Shown here: in pieces, positions 32,483-41,813 of the stretch
How positions within the stretch are numbered: position 1 is the stretch's first letter
Layout: the number at the start of each line of letters is the position of its first letter
NCBI RefSeq assembly: GCF_039839785.1
Contig: NZ_JBDOQT010000001.1
Coordinates: 124,001 to 188,000 of the forward strand
Origin: Pelagibius sp. CAU 1746
Lineage (GTDB): Bacteria > Pseudomonadota > Alphaproteobacteria > Kiloniellales > Kiloniellaceae
Length of the DNA stretch: 64,000 bases
Reading direction: 5' to 3'
Translations under genes and position numbers: made by a program
The notes under the pieces: model-generated
What the model was told of the DNA's origin: nothing
The model's database searches: none
What the model saw: only the letters and a program-made list of their open reading frames with translations

Positions 32483-34954
32483 CTATAGTCTGACCCGGCG
32501 CAACCTCAGTGCGTTGGTCACCACGGAGACCGAGGAGAGGCTCATGGCCGCCGCGGCAATGATGGGCGACAGCAAAATGCCGAAGACGGGGTACAGAATC
32601 CCGGCTGCGATCGGTACACCGGCGGCGTTGTAGAAAAAGGCGAAGAAGAGGTTCTGCTTGATGTTGCCCATGGTCGCCTCGGCGAGTCGGCGGGCCCGCA
32701 CGATGCCGTTGAGATCGCCTTTCACCAGGGTGAAGCCGGCGCTTTCGATGGCGACGTCGGCGCCGGTGCCCATGGCGATGCCGACATCTGCTTGTGCGAG
32801 GGCCGGGGCGTCGTTCACGCCGTCGCCGGCCATGGCGACCTTGGCGCCCTCGGCCTGCAGCTCCTTGACGATGCGCGCCTTGTCCTCCGGCAGCACGTCG
32901 GCGCGGATCTCGTCGATGCCGAGGCGCCCGGCGACGGCTTTCGCGGTGCGCTCGTTATCGCCGGTCACCATGACGATGCGCAGGCCCTCTTGGTGCAACG
33001 CCTTCAACGCTTCCGGCGTGGTTTCCTTCACCGGATCGGCAACGCTGACCAGGCCGGCGACCTTCCCGTCGACCACGACGAACATCACGGTCTCGCCCTG
33101 GTCGCGGCGTGCGCCGGCCTCTTCGGCGGCGTGGCTGCTCTCCAGTCCCAGCTCGGCGAGCAGTGCGGCGTTGCCCAGCGCCACCCCGCGGCCCTCGACC
33201 CGGCCGGTCACGCCCTTGCCGGTGATCGCGTTGAAGTCCTCGGCCTTGGCCAGGGCGACACCGCGTTCCGAAGCGCCGGCGACGATGGCCTCGGCCAGGG
33301 GGTGTTCGCTGCCGCGCTCCAGCGAGGCGGCGAGACGCAGCAGTTCGTCCTCGCCGACTCCCGCCTCCGGCAGCACCGCCGCCAGCCGTGGCTTGCCCAG
33401 CGTCAAGGTCCCGGTCTTGTCGACAATCAAGGTGTCCACCTTGGCGAAACGCTCCAGGGACTCGGCATTCTTGATGAGCACGCCGGCCTGGGCACCGCGC
33501 CCGGTGGCGGTCATGATCGACATGGGCGTGGCGAGGCCCAGGGCGCAGGGACAGGCGATGATCAGCACCGAGACCGCCGCCACCAGGCCGTAGGCCATGG
33601 CCGGCGAGGGTCCCCAGATCGACCAGGCGATGAAGGCAAGCAGGGCGACGCCCACCACCGCCGGCACGAAGACGCCGGCCACCTGGTCGGCCAGCTTCTG
33701 GATCGGCGCGCGGCTGCGCTGCGCCTCGGCCACCATCCCGACGATCTGCGACAGCACCGTGTCGGCACCGACGCGCTCGGCTTCGATGACCAGGGACCCG
33801 CTGCCGTTCAGCGTGGCGCCGGTCACCTGATCGCCGACGGCTTTCTCCACCGGCACGGGCTCGCCGGTCAGCATGGACTCGTCGATGGCGGAGTAACCCT
33901 CGACCACCTTGCCGTCGACCGGCACCTTGTCGCCGGGGCGCACGCGCAGATGATCGCCGGACTTCACCTGATCCAGCGGAATTTCCTCCTCCTGCCCGTC
34001 GGCGCGGATCACGCGGGCGGTCTTGGGCGCCAGGTCCAGCAAGGCGCGGATGGCGCCGCCGGTGCGCTCGCGGGCGCGCAGCTCCAGCAACTGGCCCAGC
34101 AGCACCAGCACCACGATGACCGCCGCCGCTTCGTAGTAGACGCCGACGTGTCCCTGGGCGTCACGGAAGCCCGCGGGGAAGATGTCCGGGGCCAGGGTCG
34201 CGACAACACTGAAGACATAGGCCGCCCCGACGCCGATGGCGATGAGGGTGAACATGTTGAGGCTGCGGTTGACGATCGACTTCCAGCCGCGCTGGAAGAA
34301 GGGCAGGCCGGCCCAGAGCACCACCGGCGTCGAGAGGAGCAGCTCGGCCCAGGCACTGATGCCCTCGCCCAGCGCCTCGCGCAGAGGCAGGCCGAAATGC
34401 GGCGCCATGGCGAGAACCAATACCGGCAGCGTGAGGACGCCGCCGATCCAGAAGCGCCGGGTGAAGTCGACCAGTTCCGGATTGGGGCCCTCTTCGCCGG
34501 TGGGGATGCCCATGGGCTCCAGCGCCATACCGCAGAGCGGACAGTCCCCCGGGCCGTCCTGGACGATCTCCGGGTGCATGGGGCAGGTGTATTGGGTGCC
34601 CGCCGGCATGGGCTCCGGCGCCGGGCGGCCGGCCAGATAGGTCTCCGGCTCGCTCTCGAACTTCTCCTGGCAGCGCGCGGAACAGAAATAGAAGCGCTGG
34701 CCCGCGTGCTTGGCCACGTGGCGCGCGCTCGCCCGGTCCACCGACATGCCGCAGACCAGGTCCTCGGCCTTGATGTAATCCCCGGGCGCGGCGGCGAACT
34801 TGTCGCGGCAGCCGCTGGCGCAGAAATGATAGAGGTGCCCCTCGTGCTCGTAGGCCGGCTTGCCCGCCGCGGGATCCACGGTCATGGCGCAGACGGGATC
34901 GCGCACGACCTCCGCCGGCGTCCGGTTGTCTTGCTGCTGTGCTGGGGTGGACAT
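32483..34954 (-). CDS. copA: Heavy-metal P-type ATPase with two YHS domains (Cu+ exporter type)
   Basis: This is an 823-residue P1B-ATPase. The N terminus has two YHS domains (DPVCAMTV and DLVCGMSV, about 18-108) and a metal-binding segment [26 protein letters not shown] (about 119-144) in place of the usual HMA domains. Then come eight membrane helices with the transport motif CPCALG (C468, C470), the phosphorylated D512 in [10 protein letters not shown] in SEHPLAEAI and [10 protein letters not shown]. These motifs indicate Cu+/Ag+ export. Its promoter is a CueR-type site at 35006-35036. The regulator gene is not beside it. Confidence 0.87.
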   Translation of the reverse strand: MSTPAQQQDNRTPAEVVRDPVCAMTVDPAAGKPAYEHEGHLYHFCASGCRDKFAAAPGDYIKAEDLVCGMSVDRASARHVAKHAGQRFYFCSARCQEKFESEPETYLAGRPAPEPMPAGTQYTCPMHPEIVQDGPGDCPLCGMALEPMGIPTGEEGPNPELVDFTRRFWIGGVLTLPVLVLAMAPHFGLPLREALGEGISAWAELLLSTPVVLWAGLPFFQRGWKSIVNRSLNMFTLIAIGVGAAYVFSVVATLAPDIFPAGFRDAQGHVGVYYEAAAVIVVLVLLGQLLELRARERTGGAIRALLDLAPKTARVIRADGQEEEIPLDQVKSGDHLRVRPGDKVPVDGKVVEGYSAIDESMLTGEPVPVEKAVGDQVTGATLNGSGSLVIEAERVGADTVLSQIVGMVAEAQRSRAPIQKLADQVAGVFVPAVVGVALLAFIAWSIWGPSPAMAYGLVAAVSVLIIACPCALGLATPMSIMTATGRGAQAGVLIKNAESLERFAKVDTLIVDKTGTLTLGKPRLAAVLPEAGVGEDELLRLAASLERGSEHPLAEAIVAGASERGVALAKAEDFNAITGKGVTGRVEGRGVALGNAALLAELGLESSHAAEEAGARRDQGETVMFVVVDGKVAGLVSVADPVKETTPEALKALHQEGLRIVMVTGDNERTAKAVAGRLGIDEIRADVLPEDKARIVKELQAEGAKVAMAGDGVNDAPALAQADVGIAMGTGADVAIESAGFTLVKGDLNGIVRARRLAEATMGNIKQNLFFAFFYNAAGVPIAAGILYPVFGILLSPIIAAAAMSLSSVSVVTNALRLRRVRL

Positions 34955-35005
34955 AATGGGCTGCCTCTTCCTGCCGCGCCGGCACCTCCGCCGGCCTCTG
35001 GCTTG

Positions 35006-35036
35006 TAGGTAGGGCTTCCAGTGACTGGAAGGTCAA
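35006..35036 (-). promoter_or_regulatory. CueR/MerR-type promoter of the copper ATPase
   Basis: On the minus strand, -35 TTGACC (plus coordinates 35031-35036) and -10 TACCTA (35006-35011) are 19 bp apart. Between and overlapping them is the dyad CTTCCAG TGA CTGGAAG (35015-35031). Spacing and dyad closely match the E. coli copA promoter bound by CueR (CTTCC...GGAAG). It lies 52 bp upstream of the ATPase start. Confidence 0.87.
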
Positions 35037-35191
35037 GCCCCGCCGATTACGGGGCGGGAACGGGCGACACAAACAAGCCGCCCTAACCATTCGCACTAAT
35101 TCGCACGTAGCCAGCGGCGGCGAACCTAAGCTAACCTACAGTTCCAGGCTACATACTGCGCACCACCACCCGGTGAGGAACCCGCTAAGCT

Positions 35192-36385
35192 ATGACACGG
35201 CTCCCTCTGGCTCTTGCCGCACTGATCGCGCTCACCGCCTGCGAAGACGGCAATACCTATGTCGAGCCGCCGCCGCCCAAGGTGACCGTCGCCGCTCCGG
35301 CGGTCCAGGAGATTACCGACTACCTCTATTTCACCGGCACCAGCCAGGCCGCGGCCGTCGTCGACATACGCGCCCGCGTTCCGGGGGCCCTGGAGAATAT
35401 CTCCTTCGCGCCCGGCACCTTCGTCCAGGCCGGCGATCCGCTGTTCATCATCGATCAGCGCGAATACGCCGCCGACCTGGAAATCGCCAAAGCACAGCTA
35501 CAGAGCGCCCGGGCCCAGAAGGTCGAGGCCGACAAGGCGCTGGCCCGCGCCGAAGAATTGATCAAGCGCGGCAACGTCTCCCAGGCCAAGCTGGACGAGG
35601 CCGAGGCCGCCGCCCGCAGCGCCACCGCCGATGTCGCGGTCAAGCAAGCCGCCGTGCGCCAGGCCGAATTGAACCTGGAGTACACGGATATCCGCGCGCC
35701 GATCGAAGGACGCATCGGCCGCAACCTGGTGGACGCCGGCAACCTGGTGGGACAGTCGGAAGCGACGCATCTGGCCACCATCACCGATAGCGATCCCATG
35801 TACGTCTACTTCAACATCAACGAGCGCGACCTTCTGACGGTCATGGAACGCATGCGCGGCGGAACCGGCGGCGGCACACCGGGAACGCGCGACGACTTCC
35901 GGGTCGAGATGTCGGTCGGCGGCAAGGAAGACTACAGTTTCATCGGAGACCTGGACTTCGCCGAATCGTCCCTCGACCCCGATACCGGCACCCTGGAGCT
36001 GCGGGCGCGATTCGCCAACCCAGCGGACCCGGAACCGGTGCTCTTGCCAGGCCTCTTCGTACGACTGCGTGTCCCCGTGGCACAGCGCCAGGACATGCCC
36101 TTGGTCACCGAGCGCGCCATCGGCCTGGACCAGGCGGGCCGCTATGTCTATGTGGTCGGCGCGGAGAACGTGGTCGAGAAGCGCTCCATCGTCACCGGGC
36201 AGTTGATCGACGGCCTGCGCGTGGTCGAAAGCGGTCTTGCCGCAGGAGAGAAAGTGGTGGTCAACGGCATCCAGCGCGCCCGCGGCGGCGCCAAGGTAAG
36301 CCCGGAAGAAGCGGAGATGACCGCCTTCTCGGCCTCGGCGCTCAAGCGCACCGCCCAGCAGGCCAGCAAAGCAGCAGCCAACTGA
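35192..36385 (+). CDS. RND efflux periplasmic adaptor (membrane fusion lipoprotein)
   Basis: This is a 397-residue adaptor of the AcrA/MexA type. It is lipid-anchored through Cys17 in the lipobox ALTAC. It has VDIRARVPGALENISFAPGTFVQAGDPLFIID (first lipoyl half), an alpha-helical hairpin rich in A, K and E (about 93-150), the second lipoyl half LEYTDIRAPIEGRIGRNLVDAG, and beta-barrel and membrane-proximal domains. It joins the RND pump encoded 15 nt downstream to an outer-membrane channel that is not in this window. Confidence 0.9.
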   Translation: MTRLPLALAALIALTACEDGNTYVEPPPPKVTVAAPAVQEITDYLYFTGTSQAAAVVDIRARVPGALENISFAPGTFVQAGDPLFIIDQREYAADLEIAKAQLQSARAQKVEADKALARAEELIKRGNVSQAKLDEAEAAARSATADVAVKQAAVRQAELNLEYTDIRAPIEGRIGRNLVDAGNLVGQSEATHLATITDSDPMYVYFNINERDLLTVMERMRGGTGGGTPGTRDDFRVEMSVGGKEDYSFIGDLDFAESSLDPDTGTLELRARFANPADPEPVLLPGLFVRLRVPVAQRQDMPLVTERAIGLDQAGRYVYVVGAENVVEKRSIVTGQLIDGLRVVESGLAAGEKVVVNGIQRARGGAKVSPEEAEMTAFSASALKRTAQQASKAAAN

Positions 36386-36400
36386 GGCGGCGCAGCGGAG

Positions 36401-39400
36401 ATGTTCTCAAAGTTCTTCATCCAGCGCCCGATCTTCTCCTCGGTCATTTCGATCGTCATCGTCATCGCCGGCGTGGTCACCCTGGGAACCTTGCCGATCG
36501 AGCAGTTCCCGCAGATCACCCCGCCCACCGTGCAGGTCTCCGCCGCCTATCCCGGCGCCAATGCCGAGGTCGTGGCGGAAACCGTGGCCGCGCCGATCGA
36601 GCAGCAGGTCAACGGCGTCGAGAACATGATCTACATGTCCTCGACCAGCGCCAACGACGGCTCCTACAACCTGACGGTCAGCTTCGAGGTCGGCAGCGAC
36701 CTCGACCTGGCGCAGATCCTGGTGCAGAACCGGGTAGCGCTGGCCGAGGCCAACCTGCCTGAGGAAGTCACCCGCCAGGGCGTCAACACCAAGAAGAAGT
36801 CCAGCAACATCATTCTCTTCATCGCGCTGACGTCCGAAGACCCGTTGCACGACGAGATCTTCCTCAGCAACTACGCTACCCTCAACATCCGCGACATCTT
36901 GAGCCGCATCCCCGGTGTCGGCGAGGTCTTCATCTTTCCGCCCAGCGACTATTCCATGCGCATCTGGCTCGACCCGCCGAGCCTGAAGGCACGCGGCCTG
37001 ACGACCGGCGACGTGCTCTCTGCGATCCGCGAGCAGAACGTGCAGGTAGCGGCCGGGCAGATCGGCCAGCCGCCGGTGCCCAGCGGCCAGTCTTTCCAGT
37101 ACACCGTCAACGTGCTGGGCCGCCTGGCGGACATCGAGCAGTTCGAGAACATCGTCATCCGCTATGCCGAAGACGGCGGCACCATCTACCTGAAGGACAT
37201 CGCCCGGGTGGAACTGGGCGGCAAGAGCTACGACGTCAACGCCGCGCTCAACGGCGCGCCCTCGGCCGCCGTCGCGGTCTACCAACTGCCCGGCGCCAAC
37301 GCCCTGGATGTCGCCACCCAGGTCCGCGCCGCCATAGAGAACATCAGCAGCCGTTTCCCGACAGGCATGTCCTATCAGATCCCCTACGACACGACGATCT
37401 TCGTCCAGAAGTCGATCGAGGAAGTCTACATCACTCTGTTCCAGGCGGCGGGGCTGGTCTTCCTGGTGCTGTTCCTCTTTTTGCAGGACTGGCGCGCGAC
37501 GCTGGTTCCGGCCGTCACCATTCCGGTATCGCTGATCGGCACCTTCGCGGTCATGGGCGTTCTGGGCTTCTCCCTCAACATGCTGACACTCTTCGGGCTG
37601 GTGCTGGCCATCGGCATCGTGGTCGACGACGCCATTGTCGTGGTGGAGGCGGCGACCGCCCATATCGAGCGCGGCATGAAGGCACAGGCGGCGGCGATCC
37701 AGGCAATGAAGGAGGTTTCCGGCCCGGTCGTCGCCACCACTCTGGTGCTGCTGGCCGTCTTCGTGCCCGCCGCCCTCCTGCCCGGCATCACCGGCGAGAT
37801 GTACCGCCAGTTCGCGGTAACCATCGCCGTGGCCACGGTGTTCAGCTCGATCAATGCCCTGACCATGAGCCCGGCCCTTTCGGCCCTGCTGCTGCGCCCC
37901 CCCAAGCAAAAGAAGAACGCCTTCTTCCGCGGTTTCGACAAGGTCTTCACCACGGGGGAAAACGGCTATTCGGCGCTGGTCGCCAAGCTGGTGCGCGTCA
38001 CGGCCCTGGTCATGCTGCTGTTCCTCGGGCTCTTCGCCCTGACCGGCTGGCAGTTCGGCAAGCTGCCGACCGCTTTCCTGCCCGTCGAAGACCAAGGATA
38101 CGTAATCACCGCCGTACAGTTGCCCAACGCCGCTTCCCTCGAGCGCACCGACGCGGTTCTGCAAAAGATCGACGGCATCCTCGCGGACATGCCCGGCGTC
38201 GAGAACTGGGTCACCATCGGCGGTTACTCGATCATCGACGGCACCAACGCCGCCAATGCCGCCACCGTCTTCATCACCATGACGCCCTGGGAGGAGCGCC
38301 AGGATCCCAGCCTCTCCCAGCAAGCCATCCTCGGCCGCCTGCAAGGCGCCTTCCGCCAGATCCAGGAGGCCATTATTTTCGCCTTCCCGCCGCCGTCCAT
38401 CCCCGGCCTTGGCGTTGCAGGCGGCTTCCAGATGCAGCTTCAAGATCGGGGCGGCGTCGGCCTGCAAGAACTGCAGCGCATGACCCAGGAGGTCCTGGTT
38501 GACGGCAACGCCCAGAGCGGCCTCAGCAACCTCAACTCCACCTTCCGAGCCAACGTGCCGCAGCTCTTCGCCGAGGTCGACCGCGTGAAGGCCAAGTCGC
38601 TGCAGGTTTCCCTCGACCAGGTCTTCGGCGCGCTGCAGACTTATCTCGGTTCGTCCTATGTGAACGACTTCAACAAGTTCGGGCGCACTTGGCAGGTGAA
38701 GGTGCAGGCCGACCACCGCTACCGCGTCGAGCCGGAGGACATCCGACGCTTGGAGGTGCGCAATGCCGAGGGCGACATGGTGCCGCTGGGTACTCTCGTG
38801 CGGGTCGACCAGACCCTCGGCCCGCAGACGGTGCTGCGCTACAACCTTTACCCCAGTGCTGCGATTACCGGCGAGGCGGCGCCGGGCTACTCCTCCGGCC
38901 AGGCGCTCGACCTCATGGAGCAGCTCGCCGCAACCAAGCTGCCCAACTCCATGGGCTTCGAGTGGACCGGCATCTCCTTCCAGGAAAAGCGGGTGGGTTC
39001 GGAATCCATCCTGGTCTTCGCCCTGGCGATCGTCCTGGTCTTCCTGGTGCTGGCCGCCCAGTACGAAAGCTGGGCCATGCCGGCGGCCGTCATCCTGGTG
39101 GTGCCGCTGGCTCTGCTGGGCACCATCGCCGCCCTGCTGGCCCGGCAGTTCGACAACAACGTCTACACCCAGATCGGCATCGTCCTGCTGATCGGCTTGG
39201 CCAGCAAGAACGCCATCCTGATCGTCGAGTTCGCCAAGGCCGAGCACGAGGCTGGGAAGTCCATCACCGAGGCCGCAATCTCGGCGGCCAAGCTGCGCTT
39301 CCGCCCGATCCTCATGACCGCGATCTCTTCCATCGCCGGCTTCATGCCGCTGGTGGTGGCCGCCGGCGCCGGCGCGGCCAGCCGCCAGGCCATCGGCACG

Positions 39401-39559
39401 GCGGTGGTGGGCGGCATGTTGGCCGCAACCATCATGTCGCTCTGCTTCACGCCGGCCTTCTACGTGGTCATGCAGCGGCTCTCCGAAATGAACCTGCGCA
39501 GGGGAAAGCAACCGCAGCGCAACGCGGCAGCGCCGCCGGCGGGCGGCGCCGGAGACTGA
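36401..39559 (+). CDS. RND multidrug efflux transporter (HAE-1 family)
   Basis: This is a 1052-residue proton-driven inner-membrane pump. It starts MFSKFFIQRPIFSSVISIVIV, the typical first helix. FEVGSDLDLAQILVQNRV and the TM4 aspartate pair in GIVVDDAIVVVEA are present, as are LAAQYESWAMPAAVILVVPLAL and GLASKNAILIVEFAK in the second half. Length and the two large periplasmic loops match AcrB/MexB. It forms an operon with the adaptor. No outer-membrane factor or TetR repressor is adjacent. A triple 12-bp repeat spans its stop codon. Confidence 0.92.
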   Translation: MFSKFFIQRPIFSSVISIVIVIAGVVTLGTLPIEQFPQITPPTVQVSAAYPGANAEVVAETVAAPIEQQVNGVENMIYMSSTSANDGSYNLTVSFEVGSDLDLAQILVQNRVALAEANLPEEVTRQGVNTKKKSSNIILFIALTSEDPLHDEIFLSNYATLNIRDILSRIPGVGEVFIFPPSDYSMRIWLDPPSLKARGLTTGDVLSAIREQNVQVAAGQIGQPPVPSGQSFQYTVNVLGRLADIEQFENIVIRYAEDGGTIYLKDIARVELGGKSYDVNAALNGAPSAAVAVYQLPGANALDVATQVRAAIENISSRFPTGMSYQIPYDTTIFVQKSIEEVYITLFQAAGLVFLVLFLFLQDWRATLVPAVTIPVSLIGTFAVMGVLGFSLNMLTLFGLVLAIGIVVDDAIVVVEAATAHIERGMKAQAAAIQAMKEVSGPVVATTLVLLAVFVPAALLPGITGEMYRQFAVTIAVATVFSSINALTMSPALSALLLRPPKQKKNAFFRGFDKVFTTGENGYSALVAKLVRVTALVMLLFLGLFALTGWQFGKLPTAFLPVEDQGYVITAVQLPNAASLERTDAVLQKIDGILADMPGVENWVTIGGYSIIDGTNAANAATVFITMTPWEERQDPSLSQQAILGRLQGAFRQIQEAIIFAFPPPSIPGLGVAGGFQMQLQDRGGVGLQELQRMTQEVLVDGNAQSGLSNLNSTFRANVPQLFAEVDRVKAKSLQVSLDQVFGALQTYLGSSYVNDFNKFGRTWQVKVQADHRYRVEPEDIRRLEVRNAEGDMVPLGTLVRVDQTLGPQTVLRYNLYPSAAITGEAAPGYSSGQALDLMEQLAATKLPNSMGFEWTGISFQEKRVGSESILVFALAIVLVFLVLAAQYESWAMPAAVILVVPLALLGTIAALLARQFDNNVYTQIGIVLLIGLASKNAILIVEFAKAEHEAGKSITEAAISAAKLRFRPILMTAISSIAGFMPLVVAAGAGAASRQAIGTAVVGGMLAATIMSLCFTPAFYVVMQRLSEMNLRRGKQPQRNAAAPPAGGAGD

Positions 39560-39589
39560 GCGGAGGACTGAGCGGAGGACTGAGCGGAG
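39554..39589. repeat. Three perfect 12-bp tandem repeats spanning the RND pump stop codon
   Basis: GACTGAGCGGAG is repeated three times without change (39554-39565, 39566-39577, 39578-39589). The first copy contains the TGA stop of the pump gene, and the other two repeat that stop in non-coding DNA. Confidence 0.9.
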
Positions 39590-39608
39590 CCTGCGGGCCT
39601 GGCTCCGC
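39584..39608. terminator. Stem-loop in the convergent gap after the RND pump
   Basis: GCGGAGCC (39584-39591) pairs perfectly with GGCTCCGC (39601-39608) around a 9-nt loop. No T-tract follows on either strand. It lies between the convergent pump and cupredoxin genes, so it may block read-through in both directions. Confidence 0.5.
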
Positions 39609-39622
39609 TCCGCCTCTCGTCG

Positions 39623-39970
39623 TCACGCCTCGGTGACGATGACGGTGCCCTTCATATGCGGATGGACCGAGCAGAGGTAGGGATACTCGCCCGGCTTGTC
39701 GAAGACCATGGAGAACTCCTGGTCGGTGTCCATGACGTCGGACAGGAAGGACTCGTCCAGGCTATAGACGGTGTGCGGCGAGTCGTCGCGATTGACCCAG
39801 GTCACCATGGTTCCCGCTTTCACAGTGGCCTGCTGCGGCAGGAATTCGAACGATTCGATGTCGATGGTCATCGCGGCGGGAGCGGCCGCGCGCGGCGACC
39901 GCCCGAGGACGGTCAGAACCGTGCCGCCGAAGGCGGAGAGCAGCAGCGCTCTGCGCTTCAGAGTGAGCAT
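39623..39970 (-). CDS. Cupredoxin (amicyanin-like type 1 copper protein)
   Basis: This is a 115-residue secreted blue-copper protein. A signal peptide runs to about residue 33, then an eight-strand domain with the copper ligands H66 (DSPHTVYS), C100, H103 and M106 (YLCSVHPHM), the C-x2-H-x2-M spacing of amicyanin and plastocyanin. It likely carries electrons in the periplasm; the partner is unknown. It is last in the ECF sigma operon, 31 nt after the metallophosphoesterase. Confidence 0.87.
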   Translation of the reverse strand: MLTLKRRALLLSAFGGTVLTVLGRSPRAAAPAAMTIDIESFEFLPQQATVKAGTMVTWVNRDDSPHTVYSLDESFLSDVMDTDQEFSMVFDKPGEYPYLCSVHPHMKGTVIVTEA

Positions 39971-40001
39971 AGTGCGGTATCCTTGTCTGATCGCCCCGGC
40001 G

Positions 40002-40967
40002 TCAGGCGGGAAGCGGGTGGTCGGTCAGAGCGAGATTGCCGTCGGACACCGACAGCGAAACGCTGGTCAGGCCGAGGTTCCGACGCAGCGACTCCGAAGG
40101 CACCTTCATCGGCCCCGGTCCCTTGCCCTGCCCCGCCGGCGGCTGCGGGAAGGCCGTCGAGGCCGCGGTGTGGAAACGGATGTTGCCCTCGACCTTTTGG
40201 ACGATCTGGTGGATGTGGCCGTTCAATACGGTCACCGAGCCGAAGCGGCGCAGGTAGGTCATCGCCTGCTCGGCATCGCCGGTTCCCCAACCCCAATCCT
40301 GATAGACGGTCCAGAGCGGCATATGGGCGAAGACGACGATCGGTTGGCTGGCCGAGCGCCCTTTGAGATCGTCCTCCAGCCATTTCAACTGCTCGCTTCC
40401 GAGCGCGCCGAGGCTGCCGGCCGAGAAGCTCAGCACGTTGATGAGGCCGATGAAATGCACGCCGCTGTGGTCGAAGCTGTACCAGCCCTTGCCGCTGGAG
40501 TGATAGCCGTAGCGCTCGAAGAAGGCGCTGGCCGGACGGTCGAGCACATCGTGCTCGCCGGGCACGACATGAACCTCCGGAACGCGCAGCCCCTTCATCA
40601 GCTCGGCGGCGGTATCGAACTCCTCGGGCTTGGAGAGATGAGTGACGTCGCCGGTGTGCAGAACCAGAGCGGGAGAGGCCTGCTGCTGGTTGACCAGGTC
40701 TATGGCAGCCTGGAAGGTTCCGGCGCTGTCGGGGTTCGCCGCCTTCGTGAACCCGATGTGACTGTCGCTGACCTGAACGAAGCTCAGCGTGCCTTTTTCG
40801 GCGGCCTTCATGGTGTCGGCGCGCGCCTGCCCGGACAACGCAGAGGCGACGGGCACGCCGCCGACCAGGGTCCAGAGCACGCCGCCGCCCGACCAGGCGA
40901 GGCACTTCATGGCGTCGCGACGGCTGGGGGATGAAAGAGTTTCCTTGTCTGTCTTGCCGGTTGTCAT
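40002..40967 (-). CDS. Exported metallophosphoesterase (Tat signal)
   Basis: This is a 321-residue calcineurin-like phosphoesterase. The N terminus has SPSRRDAMKCLAWSGGGVLW, a twin-arginine-type signal. The dinuclear metal site motifs are all present: VSDSHIGF, TGDVTH, VPGEHD, FAHMPLW and NGHIHQ. I use the ATG at 40967 (GGGAG 8 nt upstream) rather than 41024. The substrate is unknown. Export by Tat suggests that the metals are loaded in the cytoplasm. It is transcribed with the sigma/anti-sigma pair. Confidence 0.83.
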   Translation of the reverse strand: MTTGKTDKETLSSPSRRDAMKCLAWSGGGVLWTLVGGVPVASALSGQARADTMKAAEKGTLSFVQVSDSHIGFTKAANPDSAGTFQAAIDLVNQQQASPALVLHTGDVTHLSKPEEFDTAAELMKGLRVPEVHVVPGEHDVLDRPASAFFERYGYHSSGKGWYSFDHSGVHFIGLINVLSFSAGSLGALGSEQLKWLEDDLKGRSASQPIVVFAHMPLWTVYQDWGWGTGDAEQAMTYLRRFGSVTVLNGHIHQIVQKVEGNIRFHTAASTAFPQPPAGQGKGPGPMKVPSESLRRNLGLTSVSLSVSDGNLALTDHPLPA

Positions 40968-41030
40968 CGGTGGTCTCCCTCGAATGGTGGCTTCAGGGAG
41001 TGATACCCGCCGGCACCGCGGCAAATTCCC

Positions 41031-41813
41031 TCACTCACGCTGTTGTGACGCTGCGGCCTGCGCCGTGAGGGCCTTGAGATCGAGGAGATCGCGGGCGGCC
41101 ACGTCGGAAACCGCGCAGAAGATCAGGCCTTCGGCGCGCCAGAACAGGAAATGGTAGCCGTTGCGCGTCGAGGCCGCGGGCAGGCGGCTGTCATCGTCGG
41201 CCCAGGCGAAGAGGTTGATGACGTGCTTGTCCCGGCGATAGACGATCGCCGCCACGGCGCGTCCGTCGACGTAGTCCAGGCGGCCGCCGGCCAACTCGAA
41301 CCCGGCATCGGGGAAATCGCCGAGCGGCGGCGCCACGTCGACGCGGCCGTCGAACCAGGGTTTCACGGTATGGCGATCTGTGGATTCGACGTCGAGGAGA
41401 TGACCGGGCATGAGGGAACGCATATGCGCCGCCGCCACATCCTCGACCAGCAGGTCGCCGCGGCTGGGGACCAACAGCACGAAAGCCAGAGCGGCAACCG
41501 CCAGCATCGACGCCGCGCCGCCGAGGGCCCCGGCGAGCAAGCCCGGCGGCCGCAAAGGCGCCGCGCGAAACGGCGCTGGCTTCGGCGGCGCCGCGCCCAA
41601 GCCGTAGCGGGCGGCCAGCGAGCGCCGCAAGTGCGCCGGCGCCCTGTAGTAGGGGGCCTCCCGGCGCAGGGCTTCGCGCAGCGCCTTGCCGCCGTCCAGC
41701 CGTGCCGCGCAGGCGGCGCAGGATACGAGATGACGCTCGACATCGACCGCCGCTGCGGCGTCGACCTCGCCGTCGATGTAGGCTTCCACGAGAAGCGCCT
41801 TATCGCAGACCAT
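41031..41813 (-). CDS. Anti-sigma factor (zinc-finger type, one membrane helix)
   Basis: This is a 260-residue membrane protein. The N-terminal anti-sigma domain has the zinc-binding VERHLVSCAACAARL (H-x3-C-x2-C) and LVEAYIDGEVD. One helix lies near the middle (LLAGALGGAASMLAVAALAFVLLV), and the C-terminal periplasmic part is about 130 residues long (VAAAHMRSLMPGHLLDVESTDRHTVKPWFDGRVDVAPPLGDFPDAGFELAGG), a layout common in RsiW/RseA-like proteins. I start at the ATG at 41813, overlapping the sigma gene by 14 nt, because GGGGAG precedes it at good spacing. It holds the adjacent ECF sigma factor inactive. Confidence 0.85.
   Translation of the reverse strand: MVCDKALLVEAYIDGEVDAAAAVDVERHLVSCAACAARLDGGKALREALRREAPYYRAPAHLRRSLAARYGLGAAPPKPAPFRAAPLRPPGLLAGALGGAASMLAVAALAFVLLVPSRGDLLVEDVAAAHMRSLMPGHLLDVESTDRHTVKPWFDGRVDVAPPLGDFPDAGFELAGGRLDYVDGRAVAAIVYRRDKHVINLFAWADDDSRLPAASTRNGYHFLFWRAEGLIFCAVSDVAARDLLDLKALTAQAAASQQRE

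Noticed and set aside
36407-39511. 1034-codon open frame antisense to the RND pump
   Set aside because: Low-complexity translation rich in H, Q, D and R with no recognisable domain; the plus strand is a canonical HAE-1 pump.
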